From Hyphomicrobiales bacterium (lineage in GTDB: Bacteria; Pseudomonadota; Alphaproteobacteria; Rhizobiales; JAJFHC01), in assembly GCA_021775835.1 (NCBI GenBank), contig JAJFHC010000251.1, forward strand, positions 1 through 14,128: a DNA stretch of 14,128 bases, written 5' to 3'. The position numbers and the translations under genes were made by a program. The notes under the pieces are model-generated. The model saw only the letters and a list, made by a program, of their open reading frames with translations. It made no database searches and was not told the DNA's origin. Shown here one piece after another: positions 6,613 to 13,241 of this stretch. Numbering within the stretch: the stretch's first letter is position 1; the number at the start of each line of letters is the position of its first letter.

Positions 6613-8189
6613 GCCTCCACCCCGCAATCGACACCCAATCGAAGGGCAAGAGAACCGACACCGACATCATCAAGGTCGCGATCATGGCGGTCGGTGGCCA
6701 GGGCGGCGGTGTTTTGACCAACTGGGTTGTTGCCATGGCCGAGGCCAACGGTTACCGCGCCCAGTCAACCTCTGTCGCCGGTGTCGCACAACGGACCGGC
6801 GCAACGATCTACTATGTGGAAATGGCGCCCGATACCGGCAGTCAACCGGTCTTTTCCCTGGCGCCGGCGGCGGGCGATGTCGATGTCCTGATCGCTGCGG
6901 AAATGATGGAGAGCGGCCGGGCGATCATGCGCGGCTTCGTGACCCCGGATCGCACCGCCCTGATCACATCGACACATCGGGCGCTGGCGGTCCAGGAGAA
7001 GATGGAACCGGGAGACGGCGTGACTGCCACTGACGATGTGGTCACCGCCGCTGAGTTGGCGGCCAGAAGCTACATCGCCTTCGATATGGAACGGATCGCG
7101 GAAGACGCCGGCAGTGTCATTTCCGCAAGTCTGTTCGGGGCGCTTGCCGGCGCAGATGTCCTGCCGTTTAAACGCGAGGCCTTCGAAGAGACCATCAATC
7201 TGTCCGGGCGTGGTATCGATGCGAGCCTCAGGGCTTTCTCCAAAGCCTACGACATCGTCTCCGATGGTTCCCACGCCAAACATGATACCAAACCGGTAAA
7301 GGACGCAGTGCCGCCAGCACGTGCGACAGGACCGAAAGCCGCCATCGAGGACTGGGAACGCCTGCTCCTGCGCCTCCAGGGATTGCCGGGCGGAATCGCA
7401 AAAATTGCCCAGGCCGGCCTCACCAAGGTTGTTGACTTCCAAGACATCGACTATGGCCGCGAGTACCTGCTGCGTCTCGAGGAAACGGTCGAAGCCGACC
7501 TTGCCCATGGCGGTGAGACCAAAGGTTTTGCCTTGTCGAGGGCGGCGGCAAAACACATTGCCAATGCCATGGCGTATGACGACGTCATTCGGGTGGCAGA
7601 TCTCAAGACGCGCGCGACACGGTTTGCCAGGGTGAGAAGTGAACTGGGTGTTGACGACAGTCAGGTCCTGACGATCACCGAGTATTTTCATCCACGCGGC
7701 GAAGAAGTCTGTGCCATGTTGCCAGCGAAGTTGGGGAGGCGGATAGAGAACAGTCCACGCCTGTTCCGAATACTGGACCGGATGGTCAACCGGGGACGGC
7801 GAATCAGGACAGATACGGTTATGGGCTTTGGCCTGCTCTACGCCATCGCCGGACTGCGGCGTCGGCGGCGTTCGTTGCGGCGGCATGAAATCGAGACCAC
7901 CCATATTGACCATTGGCTGGACGGTGTGCGCAGGCAACTGCCAGGCAGATACGATCTGGCTGTGGAACTGACCAACAACCGGCGTCTGATCAAGGGGTAC
8001 AGCGATACCCATACCCGTGGCCTGTCCAAATTCGACCGAGTAAACGAAGGGGCGTTGCTGGTGGAAGACCGCGACGACGCAGCCGACTGGGTCCGGCGCC
8101 TGCGCGACGCCGCACTCAAAGACGAGGCAGGTGTAGCGCTCGATGGCGCGCTTGAAACAGTCCGTTCATTCGCAACTCCGTTGCACTGA
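6609..8189 (+). CDS. iorB: indolepyruvate oxidoreductase beta subunit (IorB) with DUF6537-type C-terminal region
   Basis: The 526-residue protein starts at ATG 6609, overlapping the iorA stop as ATGA, with a strong GGAGGT site at 6598-6603. The N-terminal part (about residues 20-215) is the pyruvate-oxidoreductase gamma-type domain, with AVGGQGGGVLTNWV (27-40) as its glycine-rich motif and STSVAGVAQRTGAT following. Archaeal IorB ends near residue 200. Here a further region of about 290 residues contains GLPGGIAKIAQAGL, DYGREYLLRLEE and RLVKGYSDTHxRG-like segments, and matches my memory of the DUF6537 region in proteobacterial IorB or fused IorAB proteins. The 4-bp overlap implies translational coupling and equal stoichiometry with IorA. 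Substrate range among indole-, phenyl- and hydroxyphenylpyruvate cannot be told. Confidence 0.92.
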   Translation: MSLHPAIDTQSKGKRTDTDIIKVAIMAVGGQGGGVLTNWVVAMAEANGYRAQSTSVAGVAQRTGATIYYVEMAPDTGSQPVFSLAPAAGDVDVLIAAEMMESGRAIMRGFVTPDRTALITSTHRALAVQEKMEPGDGVTATDDVVTAAELAARSYIAFDMERIAEDAGSVISASLFGALAGADVLPFKREAFEETINLSGRGIDASLRAFSKAYDIVSDGSHAKHDTKPVKDAVPPARATGPKAAIEDWERLLLRLQGLPGGIAKIAQAGLTKVVDFQDIDYGREYLLRLEETVEADLAHGGETKGFALSRAAAKHIANAMAYDDVIRVADLKTRATRFARVRSELGVDDSQVLTITEYFHPRGEEVCAMLPAKLGRRIENSPRLFRILDRMVNRGRRIRTDTVMGFGLLYAIAGLRRRRRSLRRHEIETTHIDHWLDGVRRQLPGRYDLAVELTNNRRLIKGYSDTHTRGLSKFDRVNEGALLVEDRDDAADWVRRLRDAALKDEAGVALDGALETVRSFATPLH

Positions 8190-8201
8190 GTTGGACCGGC
8201 A

Positions 8202-8774
8202 ATGAACCAGTCACAAAAAAACACCCAACTTTCCAGTCTGAATTTGCCCGGGAAACCATCCGCCGACTGCCACCCACGCCAAACGGACGGGTCTCCTGCC
8301 GAACCAGTGTTGCTGGAGTCGATCATTCCCTATCTGATCAATCGGCTCGCCTACAAGATGAACCGGGCCCTGAATGCGGACCTTCAGCGGCACGGCCTTC
8401 ACATATCCCACTGGCGGGTCCTTTCGGTTCTCGATGTCAATCCCGCCATTTCCATAAACGATCTTGCCGATTACGCCATGATCGAGCAGTCAACGCTCAG
8501 CCGTCTGCTCGTCAAGATGGAGGGGGATGGGTTGCTCGAGCGGGAACGGGCCTGCAGCGATGGGCGTGTCCGCAACGTGTCCCTCACGCACAAGGGCCGA
8601 CAAATCTACGACACGTTGCGTGAACTGGCACTGAGCCATAGCCAACGTGTCGTCGAATGCCTTTCCGCCGACCAACAGGCAACACTGCATGCTATGGTCG
8701 CGGCGATGAATGACAGCCTGGGAAACGGGAGTCCGCAAACTGAGGTTGAACTCATTGCCCGGTGTGGAGACTGA
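8202..8774 (+). CDS. MarR-family transcriptional regulator, likely of the ior operon
   Basis: The 190-residue protein is longer than typical MarR proteins (about 140-160) because of a polar, probably disordered N-terminal extension of about 35 residues. The winged helix core runs from about 70 to 130: ISHWRVLSVL, then ISINDLADYAMIEQSTLSRLLVKMEGDGLLERE as the DNA-reading region, and the wing SDGRVRNVSLT with the conserved Asp-x-Arg. Flanking helices form the dimer interface. It lies 12 bases after iorB, so it is surely in the same transcript, which points to feedback control through the palindrome at 4413-4428. MarR proteins near aromatic-acid pathways often respond to aryl-acids or aryl-CoA esters; that ligand is an inference here. 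Confidence 0.93.
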   Translation: MNQSQKNTQLSSLNLPGKPSADCHPRQTDGSPAEPVLLESIIPYLINRLAYKMNRALNADLQRHGLHISHWRVLSVLDVNPAISINDLADYAMIEQSTLSRLLVKMEGDGLLERERACSDGRVRNVSLTHKGRQIYDTLRELALSHSQRVVECLSADQQATLHAMVAAMNDSLGNGSPQTEVELIARCGD

Positions 8775-8786
8775 CGTTCGTGGATT

Positions 8787-9275
8787 ATGACCAGCTTTGA
8801 GATCAGACCCTACCGCCGCGCCGACAAGCCGAACATAATCGCCTTATCGATGCGCTCGTGGGCGCCCGTCTTTGACAAGACCGAGAACGACGTACCGTCC
8901 TACGTTTACAGGGCGTTTTATCCTGACGGCTGGCAAGAACGCCAGACCGGCGACGTCGAAGCTTTTCTGGACAGCGATGGTGGGCATGTGTGGGTCGCGG
9001 AAGGGTCCGGAGAGATCGTGGGGTTCGTTGGCTTGCGGCTGCACCCGGAAGACAAGATGGGGGAGGTTTACATCCTGGCTGTTGATCCCGCTCACCAACG
9101 GACAGGCGTGGCGAGCGCTCTCATAACCTTTTCCGAAGACCGCATGAAAGAGGCTGGCATGGACATAGCCATGGTTGAAACCGGCGGTGACGCAGGCCAT
9201 GAATCTGCACGCCTGACCTACAAAAGCACCGGGTACGAACTCTGGCCAGTGGCCCGGTATTTCAAAAAACTCTGA
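8787..9275 (+). CDS. GNAT-family N-acetyltransferase
   Basis: The 162-residue protein has the usual GNAT length. The acetyl-CoA binding motif A is visible as VYILAVDPAHQRTGVASAL (residues 94-112), with the pyrophosphate loop QRTGVA. An N-terminal IRPYRRADKPNIIAL strand-helix and a C-terminal ARLTYKSTGYE segment are also typical of the fold. The substrate is unknown. It starts 12 bases after marR, giving a four-gene transcription unit, although only a GGA close to the ATG serves as ribosome site. A role in aromatic metabolism is possible from context only. Confidence 0.88.
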   Translation: MTSFEIRPYRRADKPNIIALSMRSWAPVFDKTENDVPSYVYRAFYPDGWQERQTGDVEAFLDSDGGHVWVAEGSGEIVGFVGLRLHPEDKMGEVYILAVDPAHQRTGVASALITFSEDRMKEAGMDIAMVETGGDAGHESARLTYKSTGYELWPVARYFKKL

Positions 9276-9343
9276 AACCGGGTGATTTCCCTACAGGCAG
9301 AACAACCACCGATCCAACAATCCATTCAGTGTGCCGGGATTCT

Positions 9344-9982
9344 CTACACTTTCTGAGCAACCACATAACGGCTTATCGCGGAGGCTGGATAGTTGCCGGC
9401 CTCGACAATCTTGAAGCCACCCGAAGAGATGAGGTCATCGAGTTCGGGAATTTCCATGAAATTCACGAAAGGCGCTTTTCCGATCCATTGCATTATGGGC
9501 AGAACCAATTTCATGAGCCGATACTTGATCGGCGCTCCAGGACCGGGGTTGCAGACTGTCTTGGAGATGAACCTGCCGCCGGGTTTCAGCAGACCGTGGA
9601 TCCGCTTCATGGCTGCCGGTGCATCCTCCAGAAGATGAATCATGTTGAAGGCAAGAACGGCGTCGTAAGGGCCGCTTTCAATGCCCGCGTCGAACAGTTC
9701 CGCCTTGACGAATTTTATGTTGGAAATCCCCTGGGTGCGGGCCTTTTCCGCACCGACGCGGATCATGTTCCCGGATATATCGCTGGCGGTTATCTGTCCG
9801 ACGTCCTCCGCCAACAAAAGGGCCGTGGAGCCCGTACCGCAACCGACCTCCAGCACGTTGTCATCCGTTGAGAGATAACTGCGTGTACGGTCGAGGGTGT
9901 AGGTATAGGCATCCATGTCCGCGATTGGGGATTTCGCGTATTTTTCTGCAACGTTGTCCCAAAATACTGCTGCGTTCTGCAT
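9344..9982 (-). CDS. class I SAM-dependent methyltransferase
   Basis: The 212-residue protein starts at the minus-strand ATG 9982, with an excellent AAAGGAGACC site upstream. SAM-binding motif I is NVLEVGCGTGSTALLLAED (residues 42-60), with acidic Asp68 in the next strand (ITASDIS). FDAGIESGPYDAVLAFNMIHLL follows, then LLKPGGRFISKT, as in the methyltransferase 11/25 type. The substrate is unknown; the fold fits small-molecule or quinone-like substrates. It converges on the GNAT gene and diverges from a LysR gene 85 bases away, whose product may control it. Confidence 0.9.
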   Translation of the reverse strand: MQNAAVFWDNVAEKYAKSPIADMDAYTYTLDRTRSYLSTDDNVLEVGCGTGSTALLLAEDVGQITASDISGNMIRVGAEKARTQGISNIKFVKAELFDAGIESGPYDAVLAFNMIHLLEDAPAAMKRIHGLLKPGGRFISKTVCNPGPGAPIKYRLMKLVLPIMQWIGKAPFVNFMEIPELDDLISSGGFKIVEAGNYPASAISRYVVAQKV

Positions 9983-10005
9983 CTGTGGTCTCCTTTGCAG
10001 TTAGA

Positions 10006-10021
10006 CATACATATGCATGAT
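10006..10021. promoter_or_regulatory. imperfect palindrome, candidate LysR site
   Basis: CATACATATGCATG (10006-10019) matches its own reverse complement at 12 of 14 positions around CATATG, and T10008 to A10020 fits T-N11-A. It lies in the 85-bp divergent methyltransferase/LysR intergenic region. Confidence 0.35.
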
Positions 10022-10032
10022 GCGAATATAAA

Positions 10033-10060
10033 TTGCCGGAATCCGTTGAACTGATATACA
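10033..10060 (+). promoter_or_regulatory. candidate promoter of the second LysR gene
   Basis: TTGCCG (10033-10038) and TATACA (10055-10060) are 16 bases apart. The expected transcription start falls at about 10066-10068, on or next to the ATG at 10068. Confidence 0.35.
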
Positions 10061-10067
10061 AAAATGC

Positions 10068-10970
10068 ATGAATTGGGACTCTGTATCCTTCGACTGGAAT
10101 CAGGCGCGCGCTTTTTTGGCGACCGTGGAGGAAGGTTCCCTGTCCGCTGCCGCGCGTGCACTTGGCCTGACTCAGCCGACGCTCGGTCGCCAGGTGGCGG
10201 CTCTGGAGGAGGAACTCGACGTTGTCCTTTTCGAACGGGTCGGCCGGTCACTGGTTCTCACCCAATCGGGGCTTGAGCTGCTTGACCATGTCCGGGCAAT
10301 GCGCGAGGCCGCCAATCGGATCTCACTGACCGCGTCGGGGCAATCGCAGACCATTGAAGGAAAGGTCCGCATCACCGCGTCCGACGTGATGTCTGCCCAT
10401 ATCCTGCCCCCTGCCCTGAAGACATTGCGTGAAAAAGCACCGCTTGTGGAGATCGACGTGGTTGCCGCCAATGACATTCGCGACCTGCAACTTCGCGAGG
10501 CCGATATTGCCATCAGGCATGTGCGTCCGGAACAGCCCGATCTCATCGCAAAACTGGTGGACGAGTCTACGGCGAGCTTCTACGCGTCACGCAGCTACCT
10601 GGAGAAGCGTGGCCGTCCGGCATCGTTCGAGGACATGCCCGGTCATGACTTCATCGGTTTTGGTAACAATGAGCGCATGATCGAGATCTTGAACGAGGTG
10701 GGCCTTGCTCTGACCGGAGAGAATTTTCGATTGGGATCGGAAAGCGGCGTTGTCGCCTGGGAACTGGCCAAGAGTGGCCTGGGCATAGTCATCATGTCGG
10801 ATGAGGTGGCCGCAGATGCACCAGAGATGGAGCGCCTCTTGCCGGACATGGAAGCCTTTGTCTTTCCCGTCTGGCTGACAGCGCACCGGGAGCTTTATAC
10901 CAGCCGCCGGATCCGGCTTGTGTTCGACGTGCTGGCCGACTTCCTGACCAAAAGAAGTGGTGGAAAATAA
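10068..10970 (+). CDS. LysR-family transcriptional regulator
   Basis: The 300-residue protein has a helix-turn-helix at about residues 10-68 (LSAAARALGLTQPTLGRQVAALEEEL, then the wing with LVLTQSG). The LysR effector-binding domain starts near residue 95 with GKVRITASDVMSAHILPPAL. The start MNWDSVSFDWNQARAFL is typical of this LysR subgroup, so ATG 10068 is favoured although no Shine-Dalgarno is present; the transcript may be leaderless. It is divergent from the methyltransferase gene, the likely target. A strong hairpin terminator follows the stop. The ligand is unknown. The two LysR proteins in the window are not close relatives. Confidence 0.93.
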   Translation: MNWDSVSFDWNQARAFLATVEEGSLSAAARALGLTQPTLGRQVAALEEELDVVLFERVGRSLVLTQSGLELLDHVRAMREAANRISLTASGQSQTIEGKVRITASDVMSAHILPPALKTLREKAPLVEIDVVAANDIRDLQLREADIAIRHVRPEQPDLIAKLVDESTASFYASRSYLEKRGRPASFEDMPGHDFIGFGNNERMIEILNEVGLALTGENFRLGSESGVVAWELAKSGLGIVIMSDEVAADAPEMERLLPDMEAFVFPVWLTAHRELYTSRRIRLVFDVLADFLTKRSGGK

Positions 10971-10987
10971 TCGGGACTTCCCGAATG

Positions 10988-11019
10988 CCGAATGCCGCGG
11001 CTCCCACCGCGGCATTCGG
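10988..11019. terminator. 13-bp perfect hairpin between convergent genes
   Basis: CCGAATGCCGCGG (10988-11000) and CCGCGGCATTCGG (11007-11019) form a perfect 13-bp stem with a 6-base loop. It sits 17 bases past the LysR stop and 15 bases past the minus-strand stop at 11035. There is no T-tract on either side, but position and stability suggest a shared, bidirectional transcript end. A partial copy, CCGAATG, precedes the left arm at 10981. Confidence 0.65.
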
Positions 11020-11034
11020 TGCTACTGGGATTGA

Positions 11035-11349
11035 TCAGTAACGACGCCGTCTCTGGCTCTGGCGCTTGTAGCCACGACGGTAGCCACGTTTGTAGCCGCG
11101 GCTGTAGCTACGACGCTTGTAACCACGCTTATAGCCGCGCTTGTAACCGCGGCTATAGCTTTTGCGGTAACCGCCCCGGCGCTTGTAGCTGCGCTTCGAA
11201 TTACGCCGTGAGACCTCGATAACATCGGCCTGTTGCTCTCCTGCGGTCGCGAAAGTCGCCGAGCCCGGAAGGGCTGACGCCGGACCTGCTGCTGTGAACA
11301 GAAATCCGACTACGCCGACAATTGCCGACAAGATCGCTTTGTACTTCAT
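11035..11349 (-). CDS. small secreted Arg/Tyr/Gly/Lys repeat protein
   Basis: The 104-residue protein starts at the minus-strand ATG 11349; an in-frame ATG farther upstream would put a charged extension before the signal peptide. A Sec signal peptide covers residues 1-26 (MKYKAILSAIVGVVGF ... ASA) and is followed by AGEQQADVIEVSRR. From residue 48 on, the tail uses almost only Arg, Lys, Tyr, Gly and Ser, with no acidic and no His residues. It is built on RGYK units and an imperfect 17-residue tandem repeat (63-79 and 80-96). Such a strongly cationic, Tyr-rich exported protein could bind polyanions such as lipopolysaccharide, exopolysaccharide or nucleic acid; this is inference. It is a paralog of the next upstream gene, which shares the first ~50 residues. 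No family name can be given. Confidence 0.75.
   Translation of the reverse strand: MKYKAILSAIVGVVGFLFTAAGPASALPGSATFATAGEQQADVIEVSRRNSKRSYKRRGGYRKSYSRGYKRGYKRGYKRRSYSRGYKRGYRRGYKRQSQRRRRY
11062..11163 (-). repeat. two 51-bp imperfect tandem repeats within the secreted protein gene
   Basis: Unit 1 (11113-11163) and unit 2 (11062-11112) encode KSYSRGYKRGYKRGYKR and RSYSRGYKRGYRRGYKR. Only 2 of 17 residues differ, while the DNA differs at many codon positions. Each unit contains three 12-base RGYK-type subrepeats. Confidence 0.7.
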
Positions 11350-11423
11350 TTGACACCCCGTTTCTTTATCTGAGGTCCCGAGTTCGGCCCGGTTCATTCC
11401 GGACACTATCGCCGACCCTTTCG

Positions 11424-11461
11424 AAAATGAGACCGGAGGATGGTTTTTCGCCCAGTCTCAT
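11424..11461 (-). terminator. intrinsic terminator-like hairpin after the His-rich secreted protein gene
   Basis: Read on the minus strand, ATGAGACTGG pairs with CCGGTCTCAT (10 bp, one G-U) around a 15-base loop and is followed by TTTTC. It lies about 100 bases past the stop at 11561 and upstream of the second paralog. It would separate the two transcription units or attenuate read-through between them. Confidence 0.5.
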
Positions 11462-11525
11462 GAGGGTTAACACATGGGTAACCATTTGATTTCAAAGGGT
11501 ATGATCACCTTTACGCCACAACATT

Positions 11526-11544
11526 GTGACCGACCCGCGATCAC
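11526..11544 (-). terminator. small hairpin just past the His-rich gene
   Basis: On the minus strand GTGATCG-CGGGT-CGGTCAC makes a 7-bp stem with one G-T pair, 16 bases after the stop codon. There is no T-run. It may protect the mRNA end or add to termination. Confidence 0.3.
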
Positions 11545-11560
11545 GTAAGGCATTGCCTTC

Positions 11561-11932
11561 TCAGCGTTGTCCACCATGGAAACCGCCGCCGCCGAAGTGG
11601 CGATAGCCATAGCGGTGGCCGCCACGATGGCGGCGGTGGTGGCCGCCGAAGAAGCCGTTACGGTAGCCGCGCCAGCCGTGATGGCGGCCGTAGCCGCGGT
11701 GGTAGAAGCCGTGACCGCGTTTGAATCCGCCGTGGGAATACCGGCGTCCGCCGTACCGGTGCCGCTTGTGTCGGCCGGACACTTTGACAACGTCGGCCTG
11801 TTGATTTCCGGCCACGGCAAATATGGCGGATGCGGGAATACCTGAGGCAGGCGCGGCCACGGCGGGTGCGGCGGCAACAAAGACGAAACCGGCAGCACCG
11901 GCAATCGCGGACAAAATCACTCTGTGGTTCAT
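11561..11932 (-). CDS. small secreted His/Gly/Arg/Tyr-rich protein
   Basis: The 123-residue protein starts at the minus-strand ATG 11932, with an AGGAGAC ribosome site 4-5 bases upstream. Residues 1-26 are a Sec signal peptide (MNHRVILSAIAGAAGF ... AVA). The segment AGNQQADVVKVSGRHKR matches AGEQQADVIEVSRR of the neighbouring protein, so the two are paralogs. The tail (from about residue 53) holds 13 His in about 71 residues with Gly, Arg, Tyr and Phe, and no acidic residues. The clustered His suggest metal binding (Cu, Zn or Ni) or pH-dependent charge in the periplasm or outside the cell; this is inference. It resembles in style the small repeat proteins common in rhizobia, but shows no GCG or CRPN cysteine motif. 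Confidence 0.8.
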   Translation of the reverse strand: MNHRVILSAIAGAAGFVFVAAAPAVAAPASGIPASAIFAVAGNQQADVVKVSGRHKRHRYGGRRYSHGGFKRGHGFYHRGYGRHHGWRGYRNGFFGGHHRRHRGGHRYGYRHFGGGGFHGGQR

Positions 11933-11955
11933 TTCAGTCTCCTGTTTATATCGAC

Positions 11956-11975
11956 GGGCGCCGGCCAGAGCGCCC
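11956..11975 (-). other. GC-rich inverted repeat upstream of the His-rich gene
   Basis: GGGCGC (11956-11961) and GCGCCC (11970-11975) can form a 6-bp stem with an 8-base loop, 24 bases upstream of the minus-strand ATG at 11932. It may be a leader structure or a binding site. Confidence 0.3.
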
Positions 11976-12045
11976 TGCTTCGATTGGCTGACTTTCAGAT
12001 AGGGACTGGACCGGCAATTGGACGATCACCTCGCCGCCACTTCTT

Positions 12046-12095
12046 CGTGACGCCAAAGGGGGTTTTGCGTGACCTGATCGTGACCCTTGTGTGAT
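12046..12095. promoter_or_regulatory. helically phased GTGAC direct repeats
   Basis: CGTGAC occurs at 12046, 12068 and 12079, and a weaker TGTGAT at 12090, giving steps of 22, 11 and 11 bases. The central pair is CGTGACC-N4-CGTGACC. Read on the minus strand, it is GGTCACG-N4-GGTCACG. Eleven-base direct repeats are the pattern of OmpR/PhoB-type response regulators. The array lies between the divergent His-rich gene (start 11932) and the threonine aldolase gene (start 12162), so it could serve either. Confidence 0.45.
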
Positions 12096-12161
12096 GGCCG
12101 TACTCTTGCCAAGGTGTCAGAGCGATCATCGACAAACCCCGCCTGGAGAGCCTCACCCGCC

Positions 12162-13184
12162 ATGCATGATTTCTACAGCGACACAAAATCGAAACCAACC
12201 CGCGCCATGTTGGAGACCATGGTCTCCGCGGAAGTGGGCGACGAGCAGAAAGGCGAAGACCCCACGACCAATGCCTTGTGCGAACGCGTGGCCCAGGAAC
12301 TGGGACAGGAAGCCGCCGTGTTCCTGCCCTCGGGCACCATGTGCAACGAGATCGCGATCAGGGTTCACTGCCAGTCGGGCGACGAGGTCATCAGCGACCA
12401 GACCAGCCACATCATCAATTTCGAGGGCGGCGGACCGGCCGCACTGAGCGGTGTCATGCTCAAGGGACTGCCCGGCGTGCGCGGTATATTTTCGGAAGGC
12501 GACGTCCGTGAAGCCGTACGCCCGCCCAACCGTTATGCACCGCGCAGCCGGCTGGTCAGTGTCGAACAGACGGCCAATCTCGGCGGCGGCAAGGTCTGGC
12601 CACAGGCTGACATGGCAGCGGTCGTGAATGCCGCCCACGACGCCGGTCTACTGGCGCATATGGACGGCGCCCGGCTGTTCAATGCCTGCGTCAAGGCCGG
12701 TGTCTCGGCACGCGCCTATGCCGGTCAGTTCGATTCGGTCTGGGTCGATTTCACCAAGGGCCTCGGTGCACCGGTGGGCGCCGTTCTGGCGGGCTCGAAG
12801 GACTTCATCGGCGAGGCCTGGCGTTTCAAACAGCAGTGGGGCGGCGCCATGCGCCAGTCGGGCGTGATTGCGGCGGCCTGCAACTATGCCCTCGACCATC
12901 ACGTGGACAGGCTGGCGGACGATCACGGGCTGGCGGAATCGATCGGCCGCCACCTGGAGAGTTTGCCGAAGGTGGCCGGCGTGCTTCCTGTTGAAACCAA
13001 CATTGTCATTTTCGACCTGACGGCCGACGGGCCGACCGGAAACGGGCTGGTGGAAACTTTGGAGAAAGACGGCATCATCGTCGGAGCGTTCGCCGAAAAG
13101 CGGGTGCGGATCGTCACCCATATCGGTGTCGACGACAGCGCGGGCCAGACACTACGCGAGGCGCTGTCGCGGCATCTTGGGTAG
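12162..13184 (+). CDS. ltaE: low-specificity L-threonine aldolase
   Basis: The 340-residue PLP enzyme should cleave L-threonine or L-allo-threonine to glycine and acetaldehyde. The start at ATG 12162 (MHDFYSDTKSKPTRAMLE) matches the usual family N-terminus, although GGAG is 13 bases away. Visible features are PSGTMCN (56-62, phosphate loop), His83 in the TSHIINFEGGG segment, which stacks on PLP in the family, HMDGARLFNA (166-175) with Asp168 and Arg171, and the Schiff-base Lys199 in DFTKGLGAPVGAVLAG. GGAMRQSGVIAAA and RIVTHIGVD near the end are also conserved. It acts in the cytosol, in glycine and threonine metabolism. It stands alone and converges on the hydrolase downstream. Confidence 0.93.
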   Translation: MHDFYSDTKSKPTRAMLETMVSAEVGDEQKGEDPTTNALCERVAQELGQEAAVFLPSGTMCNEIAIRVHCQSGDEVISDQTSHIINFEGGGPAALSGVMLKGLPGVRGIFSEGDVREAVRPPNRYAPRSRLVSVEQTANLGGGKVWPQADMAAVVNAAHDAGLLAHMDGARLFNACVKAGVSARAYAGQFDSVWVDFTKGLGAPVGAVLAGSKDFIGEAWRFKQQWGGAMRQSGVIAAACNYALDHHVDRLADDHGLAESIGRHLESLPKVAGVLPVETNIVIFDLTADGPTGNGLVETLEKDGIIVGAFAEKRVRIVTHIGVDDSAGQTLREALSRHLG

Positions 13185-13241
13185 TTCCAGGGGATCACTC
13201 AAAGCAGGACAGGTCTGGCCTTTGCGTGAACGGCATAGACC

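Noticed and set aside
5845..6627. 260-codon minus-strand frame opposite iorA
   Set aside because: It lies opposite the conserved TPP-binding and iron-sulfur regions of IorA; its composition is that of an antisense shadow.
6765..8012. Long minus-strand open frame opposite iorB
   Set aside because: It is the complement of a clear IorB gene. Its translation has no family motif and is His/Arg/Gln-biased as shadows are, with no ribosome site.
11062..11163. CRISPR array
   Set aside because: The repeats are coding, in frame, adjacent without spacers, and imperfect.
11567..11845. Ala/Val-rich plus-strand frame opposite the His-rich secreted protein
   Set aside because: Ala/Val richness is the antisense of Arg/Gly/His codons. 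The minus strand has the signal peptide, the ribosome site and a paralog.
12087..12161. N-terminal extension of threonine aldolase
   Set aside because: The family N-terminus begins at MHDFYSDTKS; the extra 25 residues show no homology and run through the intergenic repeats.
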